NCBI GenBank assembly: GCA_016648135.1
Contig: JADDOH010010151.1
Span: 1-64,000 of the forward strand
Direction: 5' to 3'
DNA length: 64,000 nucleotides
Source of the DNA: Agrypnia vestita
Lineage: Eukaryota; Arthropoda; Insecta; Trichoptera; Phryganeidae
Part shown: positions 21,016 to 32,343 of the stretch, piece after piece
Layout of the letters: each line of letters starts with the position of its first letter
Numbering within the stretch: the stretch's first letter is position 1
Notes under the pieces: generated by a model
Databases searched by the model: none
Told to the model about the DNA's origin: nothing
The model's input: only the letters and a program-made list of their open reading frames with translations
Made by a program: the position numbers and the translations under genes

Positions 21016-21404
21016 GTGTAATTCTTTCCGTTTGTACAGTCTTGTGAAAATATCTCTATTAGAGATGAACTCACAGATAGATAGACACTAGTAAGTCATG
21101 TTTTTTCCTGTGTAATCTACACAGTAGACGTTATCAATTTCTTCTGCGTGGGGGATGAAGGAGTGACGTCATGTAGGAAAAGCAATACAGCTCGGCTATT
21201 GAAAACTGATTACTAAACATATCAAAGCCATTCCGAATACGCCAAATGATATGTACAAATTCGCAACGGATGTAGAACATAAATGTTATTGACAGCTTTA
21301 TTCCCATGGAGCATTTACTAATGGGCTGTGTGTTCAGGGGCGGATTTAAAGACAGATTATAGGAGATTCGTAGACTAGTAAAATAAACAGTAAGTATACC
21401 TTAA

Positions 21405-21945
21405 AAAACTAACCCATAAAAAACAAGTTTTTATTATATTTTTTGCATTTTTCTTTCTTTCTCTTTTTGTATTAATTTTTTGTCATTTGTATTGTTTCCA
21501 ATTTGATATTCTATCAACATATTCCTCTTGCTTTTAGTTCATGTGGAAAATCTATTCCATGTATATTATTATCCTTAAAATTAATAGAATATTGAAAACG
21601 TAATAATTGGAATAGGGGGGCACGGCGTCGGCGAAACCGTCTGATCGGACCCATGGCGCGAGTCAGACTAGCTGAAACAGGTTTCGCGCCTTCTCCACGC
21701 GTCGGGCTCCTTTCTCATTTGTATGGTTTCCAATTTGAAAAAACCGTTAAAATTTCGAAAAATCCAAAATTATACTGTAATTAAACTTTTTTAAACTAAA
21801 ATTTGTTAGATCATTTTTGCTGTCGCCACGAGTCTGCCTGCAAAGTTTCAGCTTGATTGAATCATGAAAAAAGGGTTAAAAATCGATCCAAAAATTTTTC
21901 GGCAGACATGCAGACGCTACGAGTTAAATGAAGGGAGTAAAAAGA
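21405..21945 (-). mobile_element. Family Q element, copy 3
   Basis: Reverse orientation, with cccataaaaaacaag at the left (3') end and aaatgaagggagtaaaa at the right (5') end. The core words gattgaatcatg and cgccacgagtctgc are present. About 200 bp of the interior, including 21600-21720 (ggggggcacggcgtcgg), is GC-rich and differs from the other long copies. Confidence 0.6.
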
Positions 21946-22145
21946 ATCAACACTAGAATGCCCGCTTCCCTAATGTATAAGCCAATAAATGCCAAGACTG
22001 TGTTTAGACAAAGAAGTTTCTTAACAAGGCTCCTTTGTTATTTATTGTTCTTCTGAAAACATTAAGATTTCGGATACGTTGTCACTTTTCAAAAAAATGA
22101 TAAAGGGTGTTATGAAAATGATAAAAGTGACAGTCAAATAAGAAA

Positions 22146-23440
22146 TCCCCTGTAGAAGACCGAATTGCAAGCGATATGATTAAGCTAGGAGGTAGAGAAC
22201 TTAAAGAAGCAATCAGAATACTTATGAATAAATGTCTGGAAGACAAAACCTTATACATAGAAAAACGCAGAAGTTAAACCAATAAGTCTACTCTCCCACT
22301 TATATAAACTACTTACAAAAATATTGACAAATCGCTTGGCATGAAGACTTGACATTTACTAACCAGTTGGACAAGCTGGAGTCCGCAAAGATTTCAGAAC
22401 CATAGATCATATCCAAGCTTTGCGTCTGCTCATAGAGAAAGCTACCGAATACAATACAAATATGCACCTCGCTTTTATTGATTACCGCAAAACATTTAAT
22501 TATGTAGAAATATGAGCTCTGAAAGCTCGCAAGAATTGATTCACGATACATAGACTAATTAAATATAATTATGAAAATGCTACCATTGATGGACGATGAT
22601 TTTAAAATAAATAAAATAAAAATAGAAAAAGGTGTACGACTAGGTGACACAATCTCTCCAAAACTTTTCACACTAGAAGTTTTCACACACTTTTTAAACA
22701 AGTCAATTGAGAAAATAAAGGAATTAAAATAAATGGATTATACCTTAATTATCTTCGTTTTGCAGATGACATAGTTATAATTAGTGAAGACATATACAAA
22801 CTCAAGGAAATGGTAAAGAATCTTCACGATGCATCCTTAAAAATTGACAGAGTTAACATTGAAAATAAAACCATCGGAATACCTTGGACATAAAATAAAA
22901 TTGGGTAAAGAAAACCAAATGCAGAACTACCGAGGCGAATAGGATTAACCTGGGCTGCGTTACTCAAGTATATACTTAAAAATAGAGAAGTGCCCATAAA
23001 TTTAAAAGCTAAAGTCTACGACTCGTGCATCTTGCCAATGACAACATAAGGTCTTGAAACTGTGTCCCTTACTGTCAGTAACTTACAAAGCTAAAGTGCG
23101 TTCAGCGAGCAATGGAAAGACTAATGCAAGGCGTCAGTTTGCGTGACAAAATTTAAAATGAGACGCCGAACAAAGGTTACCGACATCGCAGAAAGAATAA
23201 CAAAGCTTAAATGGCAGTGAGCAGGACAGATAGCGAGACAGGACAGTGGCAGATTGTCACCAACAATCCTAAAATGGAGACCCTGAAACTATAAAAGAAG
23301 AGTAGGGAGACCACAAAAAGGTAGATAAATGACATTGTCCAGCGTGTGGGTCACAGATGGCAACAAATAGCCCAAGATAAAAAACATTGGAATGTTTTAT
23401 AAGAGGCCTATGTCCAGCAGTGGAACAATTGTGGCTGAGA
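22146..23440 (+). pseudogene. RTE-clade LINE, decayed reverse transcriptase
   Basis: The longest LINE remnant in the window. In changing frames: EDRIASDMIKLGGRELKEAI (22160 on), KPISLLSHLYKLLTKILTNR, GQAGVRKDFRTIDHIQALR, LIEKATEYN and AFIDYRKTFN (catalytic motif A region), VRLGDTISPKLFT (motif B region), LRFADDIVI (motif C, Y/F-A-D-D, about 22750), EYLGHKIKLG, then C-terminal GQIARQDSG, RRVGRPQKG and a final EAYVQQW-like gaggcctatgtccagcagtgg at 23404-23424. These are the ordered blocks of an RTE-type reverse transcriptase and its C-terminus. Many stops and deletions make it non-functional. The N-terminal endonuclease is missing. Confidence 0.85.
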
Positions 23441-23730
23441 GAGGGAGAGAGAGAAAGAGATATTCAAATGTCTTTAATTAAATTACATTAGGTAACCACA
23501 TATTTTTCCTATTGGTCAGTAATATGTTTTTCTTATCGTATTGCCCCCTCCCCCCTTTTTATCCCGTAAGGGGGTGCTCTCTTCCAGTCCTCTTAGTTGC
23601 TCCAGTCTGTTTTGCTTCTCACCCGTGAATTATATATTGTGTTTTATTTTTTCTATCTCTATTTATTTGTTTTGTGGTCTTTTTGTAATCTGTGTTTTTT
23701 ATAAAGAAATAAATAGCCGGGACAATTGGG
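23440..23730. other. Unassigned DNA
   Basis: Begins with a GAGA-rich tract (about 23438-23462) that may be the tail of the RTE element. The short Pro/Ser/Cys-rich open frame at 23541-23819 has no recognisable domain. Confidence 0.4.
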
Positions 23731-23930
23731 GCAAATTTTGGATGGCAGCCGTTCGGCCCACTTCTTTTCTTCATCAACGGGTCACATGGTTGCTTTTAGC
23801 ATTAAAAAAATTCCAATAAGGTGGCAAATCAACAGGTCCGAAATAGGAAATTTGCTAACAAAACCATCCTGGGTAAGTGGTAGACTTGCCACCATATTCG
23901 CCAGTAATTCCGATTCTCTGTAATTTTGAA
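23730..23930 (-). repeat. Hairpin-module repeat, most diverged copy
   Basis: Aligns with 20560-20695 through ggtggcaaatcaacagg, ccgaaatagg and cctgggtaagtggtaga. The paired stem has decayed. Assigned by flanks rather than by structure. Confidence 0.45.
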
Positions 23931-23955
23931 CGTCGTAACATTTACGTGCATCAAT

Positions 23956-24080
23956 CGCTCTCAGAATTTAATACAACCAACCCTGTGTTGTATTAAATTC
24001 TGAGAGCGCATACTCCATCGCATGCTCTAAAGCTGCCTTAAATATACGTGGTACGTACATATAAGGCAGCTTTAGAGCGT
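23956..24080. repeat. Twin adjacent hairpins
   Basis: Hairpin 1: perfect 22-bp arms, 23956-23977 (ctcagaatttaatacaac) and 23987-24008, with a 9-nt loop. Hairpin 2 begins 15 bp later: perfect 17-bp arms, 24024-24040 (gctctaaagctgcctta) and 24062-24078, with a 21-nt loop. Stem sequences are unrelated to each other. Confidence 0.85.
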
Positions 24081-24099
24081 GCGGTTTCATGGACCGGAC

Positions 24100-24565
24100 A
24101 GATCTGATAGCATGGATGTGACTGCGAATCTGAGACACAGGGGAATCAACCCCATTGACCTACCCGCCTCCGGGTTATATATTATACCTAGGCTGACAAT
24201 AAAGTAATGATAATGATTTAAAAACAACCCTTATAAATATTTTTAACCAACTACAATTTTATCACCTTAAATCAAATAAGTGAATAGGTAGGTACACAAA
24301 TTTAAATTTTTTTTTTTCAACTGATTCAGCAGTTGTATTGTAGATTAACATTTAAAAAAAAATAATGATGGTGTTATTTCTATATATGTCTGCATAATCA
24401 TGGTTTTTCTGAATTTTCAAATCATTTATTAGAAAATGATCACGGTTTTGATAAAAATTTAGGACTTTCTATTTTACACATTTTCGGTCGGAAATTGAAT
24501 AATTTAGAATCATAAGAAATTAGTAAAGCATGTATTAATTAAACAAAATTTTATTAAAAATCAAT
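24100..24565. other. Unassigned DNA
   Basis: AT-rich, no gene recognised. An AATAAA on the minus strand (24554 to 24549) belongs with the next entry. Confidence 0.4.
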
Positions 24566-24569
24566 TAAA

Positions 24570-24820
24570 TTAAACTACTAGCCCAATATCAAATTCAAAA
24601 ATAAACTGCCCTGACCTACTTATTCGACTACCCATTCGAGTGCCATCAAGATCTACCAGAACTGACGTCACATTCAATCTCCCACACTGCCACACAAACT
24701 CTAAACAGAATTCATTATTTTCAGTGAACTCGACATTTCCAACACGACAATCATTATGATCAAAACACACATTTAATACATTGCGTAACTCCACACGGCC
24801 TTCTTTTAAACTTAATTAAT
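24570..24820 (-). CDS. Unrecognised coding-like ORF with downstream AATAAA
   Basis: Minus strand, an open frame of about 83 codons ending at a TAA (24572-24570). The peptide is of normal complexity, with several Cys and acidic residues. It includes NVCFDHNDCRVGNVEF, then DLDGTRMGSRISRSGQF, and ends FDIGLVV. A canonical polyadenylation hexamer, AATAAA, lies about 16 nt past the stop. No ATG begins the frame, and the upstream side has an AG (aattaag) that could be a splice acceptor. It could be a terminal exon, a retrocopy or a TE ORF piece. I do not recognise the family. Confidence 0.35.
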
Positions 24821-24829
24821 TTTTATCAC

Positions 24830-25425
24830 ACAGATCTTATTCCTTATCCCACTTTCTCTTCACTAAATCCATTTCCCCTCCCTTCCTCTCCCCCTGAAAA
24901 AAAATTTACCGTACTCACTTCATGTATTAATGTATTTTTATATCTTTTTAAAAAACTCTTTCTTCCGATTATCTTTTTATCGCATTTGTTAAATATGTAT
25001 TCTTATTATGTTATATAATACATAGTATTCTAGGTTTATCAAGTGAATTCATATAATAAGTTCAATATTACTATTATACCATATGTTCTATTTCTTAGTA
25101 TCAAATAAGCTCTTTGAATTCTAAATAAAATAAGAAAGTAGAACCATTGAAGTAGAAAAAGAAGTGTGATAAATATGATTACGATTTTCGAAATAAATTT
25201 TCACAATTTGAAGGCGTTATACAAGTCTATTCATGATGAAATGACAAATCAAATTATGTTCAAATGGCTGTCGCTATAAAAAGTGTTGCCCATTCGAAAA
25301 ACTTGTATGCTTAGATGTAAGAATGCGGATGAGGTGAGATTTTTGTGCGATGGTATTTTCGTTACGAGGAGCATTCGCACTTCTCTACTTATCAAGCAGC
25401 TACCACAGCTATGAATATTATTTAT
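24830..25425. other. Unassigned DNA
   Basis: AT-rich, no ORF or repeat with a second copy recognised. Confidence 0.4.
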
Positions 25426-25429
25426 TTAT

Positions 25430-25995
25430 TTTTCATTTATTGGTTTTCTTACAGCCATATAATTAATAAATCTTGAAAAAAAACAATTGTTGATGTACAG
25501 AGCCTTGGGCCAACTACAAGAAAACACATAAATACAAGAATATTAAACCAGGATCGATAAAAAAAAGAAAAAAACAATATGTCAAATAGTAAGTTTGTGT
25601 GAGTGTGTATTTTGTGTTTTTGTGTGTCCGTGTGTGTATGCATTTTTATGTGTCACATGTGTGGGAAGAAAAATGTCATCGCGCGAGTTTATACGTAACT
25701 GATTTCGTAAACTGCTCAAAACTTAAATATAAAATATCGAGATCTACAAAGGCCGTGTCATAGGTATCTAGAACTCTGTTAATAATACAGTTTACCGTAG
25801 TTTATTCTCCAATGATTTAAGTAGAAAAAAGGTGTGGTGCTCGTGTTCGTCTATGTGGGACATTAAAGTCTATCGAATTTAAAATTTCAAGTGAATCTAT
25901 GCGATTATTAAGTACTTTGTAAAGGTATTTCATATCACTTATCGTTCGCCTGTCTTCAAGAGTAGTTATCTTGTGGTAGGTACTTATATGCGTCG
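25430..25995 (-). pseudogene. LINE C-terminal fragment (third family)
   Basis: Minus strand from about 25987: TYHKITTLEDRRTISDMKYL, then NNRIDSLEILNSIDFNVP, then H-R-R-T-R-A-P-H-L-F. Two stops follow, then NRVLDTYDTAFVDLDI to a stop near 25680. The L-x-D-R-R...Y-K-x-L-N, then V-P-x-R-x-x-R, order is the C-terminal domain of Jockey/R1-like elements. A (GT)n-like tract and an AT-rich tail (25430-25670) are its 3' UTR. Confidence 0.65.
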
Positions 25996-25999
25996 TCGT

Positions 26000-26820
26000 A
26001 GTTATCGAAGTGGACGTAATTTTTGAAATTCAGTGTTTTTGTGAAAGTCTGAAATATGATAGCGACGTGTAAGGTTGCTATAACAGACAAGGAAAAATCC
26101 GACTCGTTACTTTATTGTCACACCTCGAACATACTACATCATGACAAAGAGTAGTTCATTGTTAAAGATTTAGTAGACACTGTTTAGCGATTATTTCAAG
26201 TAAACCCCAATACATCACGTCCCGTTTGATAAACGATAATCCAACAATGGATTTGTTTGACATTATCTGTACTACAAAAACCAACAAAATATTTCGTCAC
26301 TACATTCTCATTAATCTTCCTGTCTCCGATTTCAAAGTGATGCACTGTTTTCATGTATTGTTTTTTTCTTTTCATTAAATAATTTATCGTCATATTTAGG
26401 CTGAGTATATTTTTTGATTAATATTAACCGCGCTTATTTTAGCTTCACGTATTTGTCTGCTTGTCTGGACGGAACTTGTTAACGATAATTTACCCGCATC
26501 CCAATGTCCAATCAAGCAGAAATATTGCACAATCATCGATGACCGCATTGAAAAATTTTTTTTTTTTTTGGATAAAGCTGCCTTTACCACCCCACATTAA
26601 ATTGTTTAACTAACTAGCTAAAATATATTTAAACTGATGCAAGTACCTATATAAAATACAAATTATTCAATAAAAACTGAGGATTATATATATAATCTGC
26701 CACAAATAAACAGTGTCTCATAGCTAGTAGCAAATCTTCGGGGAGTCTTCGTCATGAAATTTTTTTCAGTATTTCTGGCTTATATTTTGAAAATCGTCTA
26801 AATGAGATTAATTTATATTT
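26000..26820. other. Unassigned DNA with a weak family Q remnant
   Basis: 26440-26560 (tctgcttgtctggac, then tgtccaatcaagcagaaat) is a decayed relative of the family Q core. No gene. Confidence 0.4.
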
Positions 26821-26821
26821 A

Positions 26822-27215
26822 TTTATTTCAAAAAATCCTTCTTTACAATATATAGGTACTATTTTTTTTTATTAATTTAACAATAAAAGTATAAGATTAG
26901 ATTACACATTTTTTTTATTAGATTTGTGGATTATGTCATTCTACTAGGCTACGCCTGTCCCAGAGTGGCGTTATAGAACACAATTATAATATTTTTTTGA
27001 ATTCGTCAATAATATTTGTTTTCATAAGGTAATAATTATGTATCTACAAAGTATCAAGTGCAATGTTAGTGATAGATTGAGTGAGTCATAAGTCCAAGTG
27101 TAAATAAGTGTAGAATATTGTTCAATGTAAAAAGGGTTAAAGTTTTGTTTAAGATTATTTTTTATTTTCCTTAATTTATTTATTTATTTATATAGGTGTA
27201 TATTTTGATTTATAG
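26822..27215 (-). mobile_element. LINE family L3, 3' UTR-only copy
   Basis: Reverse complement of the 3' part of 50331-51035 and 58385-59035. Shared words are ttgtggattatg, cctgtcccagagtggcgtt, gtaataattatgtatctac and aaaagggttaaagtttt. It holds no coding part, so it is a severely 5'-truncated insertion. Confidence 0.75.
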
Positions 27216-27221
27216 ACATAT

Positions 27222-27560
27222 CGAACATTGAAAATTCATTCGCTTTGATACAGATTAAATAAATTGATTAATACCTTATTGTTATTTTATTTGACTTGAA
27301 TTTTATTTGACTTGAAGTGAGTATTTGACAAAGTGAATAAATGATCAATATTCTATATAAGTTTCTGTAGTGATAGTCCAAAATTTTACAGAAAATAAGT
27401 CAAAAATTTTGCGGAAAAAAATGCAAACTTTTATGTCGCTTATTTCCGTAACTGTCGACATTTCACCCAAAGTGTAAAAAATATTTTTTATTCAAAATTG
27501 TAAGATCAAGCCTTCTATGGCGGTTTTTCTACTAGCTACGAGACGCCCTGAATAAATCGT
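27222..27560. repeat. Diverged half copy of the large foldback family (family F)
   Basis: Shares gaaaattcattcg, then gtgatagtccaa.(a/c)gttttaca and aaataagtcaaaa, then atgtcgc with 28637-29138 and 32344-32883. It lacks the clean TIRs. Confidence 0.5.
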
Positions 27561-27973
27561 ACTTGGAATCTTGATTACCTTAATATAATATGCTACCTGA
27601 CAGACGAGTGTCACAATAAATGTTGAATCCATCTCTCAAATACAAATTTTAATCCTACTTTTTATGTTCTCCGGATACGTGTATACATTTTGATACACTT
27701 ATCCTTTACAGTTTAGACATTAGGCCCAAGGTGTATCGGGTCGTTGGGTCTTGAAGAGTATCTTTGTTTCTGCGTGTTGTAATAATTGTGTTTCGAGTTT
27801 CTTTCCATAGCTGAGTAATCTGAATTTTAATATAAAAAAGTGTGCATGTCTTACTTATAGTCGTTCAGTAACACCAATAAAGTTATTAAATAAACTAATC
27901 ACACAAACCAACTAGTTATAAGGTGTTATAAGCTTTTAGGTTTCGTAACACATATGTCAAAAGGATTTTAAAA

Positions 27974-28468
27974 TGAGAAGGCACCGAGCAAATGTACAAT
28001 TTCGTCATTCGATCAAAATTGGAATATGGAATGGCATTTTGGAGCCCACACCAAAGGAAATACATCGACATGATTGAGTAGATTCAAAAGAAATTCTTGC
28101 GCTACTTATACATGCGCAGAACAGGAGAATATCCTATATTCATGAACCATGAAGTACTGCTGAAGGAATGCAACTACCGAAGCCTCGAGTCGCGCAGACA
28201 GGAGGGCCTAGTCGTGTTGGGGGTTGAAATTTTAAGCAATAAAATTGAGGCCCCGAACCTGCTAGATAATTATGCCCTGTTTGTACCAAACAATTATTTG
28301 CGAAATCGAGGTCACGCGCTATTTCATATCCCAAAATGCAGAACGGACTTACTGAATAAGCACACTATAACGCGTAGTGTGAAATTCCTAAATGAACTGA
28401 GCGATCATGTCGATGTATTTTTTAATGATAGCATTGAAAGCATCAAACAGCAGATCGCCTCCGTCTAG
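27974..28468 (+). pseudogene. LINE family L1 relative, C-terminal fragment with one internal stop
   Basis: Reading on plus: F-V-I-R-S-K-L-E-Y-G, then W-S-P-H, then a single in-frame stop at 28077-28079. Then QKKFLRYLYMRRTGEYPIF, then SLESRRQEGLVVL, NYALFVPNNYLRNRGHALFH, I-P-K-C-R-T and a stop at 28466. The blocks correspond one for one to the C-terminus of the family at 34001-34880, but the sequence is clearly a different subfamily. Apart from one stop it is open for about 165 codons, suggesting a fairly young truncated insertion. A TA-rich tail follows. Confidence 0.75.
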
Positions 28469-28504
28469 GTACTCACTCCAAGATATACTTGCATTGTAAA
28501 TGGA

Positions 28505-28517
28505 GCAATCTGTAATT

Positions 28518-28555
<38 letters not shown>

Positions 28556-28625
28556 CTATATATATATATATCATGTCTATCTCTCTAATCTCTATATCTA
28601 TATCTTATATCTATAATAGTCTCTC
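28505..28625. repeat. (TA)n/(ATCT)n microsatellite
   Basis: Long alternating TA tract followed by tctctatatctata-type repeats, probably grown from the LINE tail before it. Confidence 0.9.
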
Positions 28626-28636
28626 TATCTATACTA

Positions 28637-29138
28637 GGGGTTATTTGGAAAACATTAATAACCTCGCAGGACTATACTCCTGCCATGATTGTGAGTCGAA
28701 AATGTTCAAGCTATCATGACCTAATATCAATAATTACGGAGATATGCGACATCAAAGTTTGCATTTCTTTCAATATTTCTGACTTATTTTTTGTAAAACG
28801 TTGGATTATCATTACAGTAACTCATATCGATTACGAAAAATTCATTCGTTTCAATACAAGTTAAATAAAATAATAAAAACCCTGAAAAATTCCAACTGGA
28901 ATTTGAAGGTTTTTATTTTTTTATTTGACTTGTATTAAAGGCAATGAATTTTTCATATTCGATATAACTTACTGTTATGATAGTCCAACGTTTTACAAAA
29001 AATAAGTCAGAAATATTGAAAAAAAATGCATACTTTGATGTCGCATATCTAGGTTATAATACCTTGAACATTTTCGACTCACAATCAAGGCAGGAATATA
29101 GTCCTGCGAGGTTATTAATGTTTTCCAAACAAACCTGT
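28637..29138. mobile_element. Large foldback element, family F copy 1
   Basis: About 235-250-bp arms, 28637-28882 and 28905-29138, are inverted copies (tattaataacctcgcagga, gtgagtcgaaaatgttcaa, tgcgacatcaaagtttgca, ttgtaaaacgttgga). A short spacer holds aattccaactggaattt. It differs from copy 2 by decayed tips (ggggtt / aacctg). Non-coding. Confidence 0.85.
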
Positions 29139-29139
29139 A

Positions 29140-30355
29140 TATATAAAAAATCCAAAAGGTCATACAGTATTTTTTTTATTTGAAGTATTTATTGTGTCTT
29201 ATATTATTATTATTGCTTTCATTCATATGCATTTATCACATGTTTAATACATTTTTAATTGACCGCAGCTCGGATTTCTACCGCGTTCCAATGGTAACAT
29301 CAGCTAGGTAAGCCTCTCACTCTCTGCCCAGCCTTGAGCTTGAAAGCTTTGCCAAACTTTTATCACCTAATTTTTCTCGAGCACCCACCCCGACCACCCT
29401 CGCCCCGCCCACCAGGCAGTTCCAGCCCCTGTGCAGAGTTAGGTACCCGGAGAACCTGAATTCCATGAATGATTCGTGTTTGTCCACGTTATTTTCAAGC
29501 ATCTAAAAATATCAATGTCGCCTTAAAGTGTAAATCCAATACCCTTTGTATTGTACCATAGTACCATTGTTATCCGTAAAAACATTTTGTATCTCTAGGG
29601 ATCTCTGTAGGGGAAAATATAAAACAATCTCTGTGGATCTCTGATAGTTCATATCAATGTATTTATTCGATGGTACGAAATGGTAAGTACCAAATCATCC
29701 CTATATTCAGTAATTAAATTAATCCCTAAAAAATATGTGCACAATTTAATTTTTCATCAATATATTTATTTATTATATAAGGCCTACTTAATACCTAAAA
29801 TATTTTTGATTTTCATTTCTAACATTTCTTAATTATCTAAAGCCGCTGTTATTATGTGTAAAATCTAATGCAGCTTTATTTTTATTAGTGTGGCCTGTCT
29901 CTAATACATGATTTGCGAATTCTGAGAAATTACTTTTATTAAGCCATTTGAGGTGTACTAATATTAAAACAACGGGTAGTTTTCTTTATATAAAATGCTG
30001 ATCAGTCATTACATTTAAGTTAATATCGAAACCGGTTGACATTTAAGAATGGTTAATGCAAAGTTTGTTAGTTTTTTAAAATAAATAATTCTGTTTAACC
30101 ACAAAGTTAACTCTATAAACATAAGAAGTAACAAGTTATATTATTTTCTTGCCCGTAAATATTCATAATTACGCATTTGATTTAAAAATATAATAAAACG
30201 ATAGACCTTTGAATAAATTTAAATAAATTAAAGCAAATTAGATAACTTAGAACATAAAAACGCATAAATATACGCATGAATTCGCGACGGTGGGATCCAA
30301 ATGAAGCAATTATAAAATCAGTCAAAGTTGTATTTAATACATAAACTTTGCTGGA
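29140..30355. other. Unassigned DNA with a GC-balanced island
   Basis: 29265-29500 is more GC-balanced and, as far as I can see, single copy. Open frames there have no recognisable domain. The remainder is AT-rich. A conserved non-coding or exon role for the island is possible but not supported by any motif. Confidence 0.35.
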
Positions 30356-30359
30356 ATAC

Positions 30360-30600
30360 TATTACTTCGCACTGTTGTGTCCACTAGAATATTCCACACA
30401 CAGGTACTCTTTATTGCTTATTTGCTTATCAATTCGTCCGGGATCTATGCTCTTGTCACTGTCAAGAACAACTCAAGAATAACAGTGTTCCTTCGCGCCC
30501 GCTGCGAAGCCATTTATAATAATTGTTTTCTCTTGAAAGTTCTCGCTTTTTTGCATTCCACCAGCCTCCAGATGTTTCTAAAATATTATAAAACATAGAA
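30360..30600 (-). repeat. TATA/heat-shock-like promoter repeat, copy 4 (family P)
   Basis: The minus strand reads GAActTTCaaGAG (about 30545-30530), then TATAAATGG (about 30518), then a GC-rich stretch gcagcgggcgcgaagg. The distal end has ggaatattctag and a counterpart of the ggtactct word. The order resembles 20720-21015 and 3880-4500. Confidence 0.4.
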
Positions 30601-31185
30601 ATATGCAGTTCTCCTCATTTTTAGAATCTATTAAGATCCTTACGTGGATACAGGTTGCGGATAGATTGAAAACATATTAGTATCGTCAAAGTACATTAAT
30701 CAAAGGAGAACAGTACATTGGAATTGTTCTAATTATGTTAGACATTTGAATTTACAAACAAATCTACACAAGTGGTCACAGAAATGTTCAGACGAATCAA
30801 TTATGTGTCCCATACAACTGTATGGATACGACATAAAACCTGGGAGACTGTGGGAGTAACCGATTTGTTCCCTCTTTCGGGATAGATTCCCTTATAGTCG
30901 TCTGCAACGGACTTGAGAGTGATCAAAAGATTTAATCTCTTTGCTCTCGTTACTCAAATTATGTAATAATTTAAACATAAAGGTGTCTGCCCACTACACC
31001 GTATCATACCATGACCGTAATAGGAACGTGTCAGGCAAAAAATATTCTTTGTATTGAAAAGTATGAGACTACATGCCCGCTAGACCGTTACGTCACCGAC
31101 CAACACCGTTGCGAGCCATGCACGGAGCGTCAACAATAGTGGTCGAGAATATTTTTCCATTACCGATACCGATACCGAATTTAAA
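30600..31185. other. Unassigned DNA
   Basis: No gene or recognised repeat. 31070-31140 is mildly GC-richer. Confidence 0.4.
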
Positions 31186-31189
31186 TAAA

Positions 31190-31722
31190 AAAGTAACCCA
31201 TAAAAACCAAGTTTTTATTATACTCCCTCTCTTTGTAAAATATAACAACAATTAAAGACGAATTAAAACATATGTCATAACACTAAACTTACAGTAATTT
31301 AATATATTTCTAAAATGTCAGATGTTTTGAGCTTTGATAAGACACTTCATGCTTTCAAGATTAAATTCTAAAAACATTTGTCAGTCAATTTAGATTTTCG
31401 ACATTCGTAGTGAAGTACCTATTATGAATACCGATGGAGTAATTCAGATTTAAAAAATATTCGCTATGCTAGTAATCAAACTTTTCTAACGATTCCAATT
31501 TGAAAAAACCATTAAAATTTCTAAAAATCCGAAATAATCCTATAATTATTATTTTTTAAACGAAAATTTGATAGATCTTCTTGATCGTCGCCATGAGTCT
31601 ACTTGCTAAGTTTCAGCTCGATTGGATCACGGGAAAAGTGTTAAAAATCGATCCATAGTTTTTTCGACGGCAAGCCGGCAAGCAAGCAGACGTCACGAGT
31701 TAATATAAAGGGAGTAAAAATG
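31190..31722 (-). mobile_element. Family Q element, copy 4 (near full length)
   Basis: Reverse complement of 54248-54790 over essentially the whole ~535 bp. Examples are cccataaaaaccaagttttt, agtaatttaatatatttc, gacattcgtagtgaagtac, gatcgtcgccatgagtc and gttaatataaagggagtaaa. The pair defines the long form of this element. Confidence 0.75.
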
Positions 31723-31724
31723 TG

Positions 31725-32340
31725 TCAAATGCAAATGTATCATTGGAAATCAATAATGGAATGTCTCAAAAAATAATATTTTAGTACCTACGTAGTATAT
31801 GATATAATTAACCATTCACAAAAATATGACTTTCTTAACTTGAAACGTTTTTTTTTGGAAAGGTAATAAAAAATATTTTACTTGGGGGTGCGATGTGTAC
31901 ATCTAACATGGGGTTAAAAAAATAATTATTTTAACAATACCATGAGTTTCTATCGATGGATCGAGGCACAAACCCCTATCGACTTACCAAGCAAATAAAA
32001 ATATTTTAATATTACTGCAAATGCTTTTATTTTCAAAACAGGTATTTTAAATCATTTCTTTATATTTATTCATAAATAAATTAGAGCGTAATTTTTAGCC
32101 AGAGCTTTAACAGTTGCAAAATTTATATTCTAGTTTTGATTAAGTCTATTTTATCCAGTTTAGAAGAAGTAGTAGTAATTTTAAAGAAATATTTCTATAA
32201 TATTATTTTTCGCAATTATAGATATTACGCAATTGCGCTTTATATTTACATTGACTGTATATTAGATTGCATGTTTTTTCCTTGCTATTATATTCATTAT
32301 TTTCTTCATTCAATTGAATTTCTTAATTATAAACGAATAT
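31725..32340. other. Unassigned AT-rich DNA
   Basis: No gene recognised. The Ile/Tyr/Phe-rich open frame at 32136-32435 reads through AT-rich DNA and into the foldback element, so it is judged spurious. Confidence 0.45.
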
Positions 32341-32343
32341 TAT

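Noticed and set aside
28505..28625. CRISPR-like or regularly spaced repeat
   Set aside because: Simple TA/ATCT microsatellite. No direct repeats with unique spacers occur anywhere in the window.
29317..29502. 61-codon minus frame in a GC-balanced island
   Set aside because: No recognisable motif. Kept only as an unassigned island.
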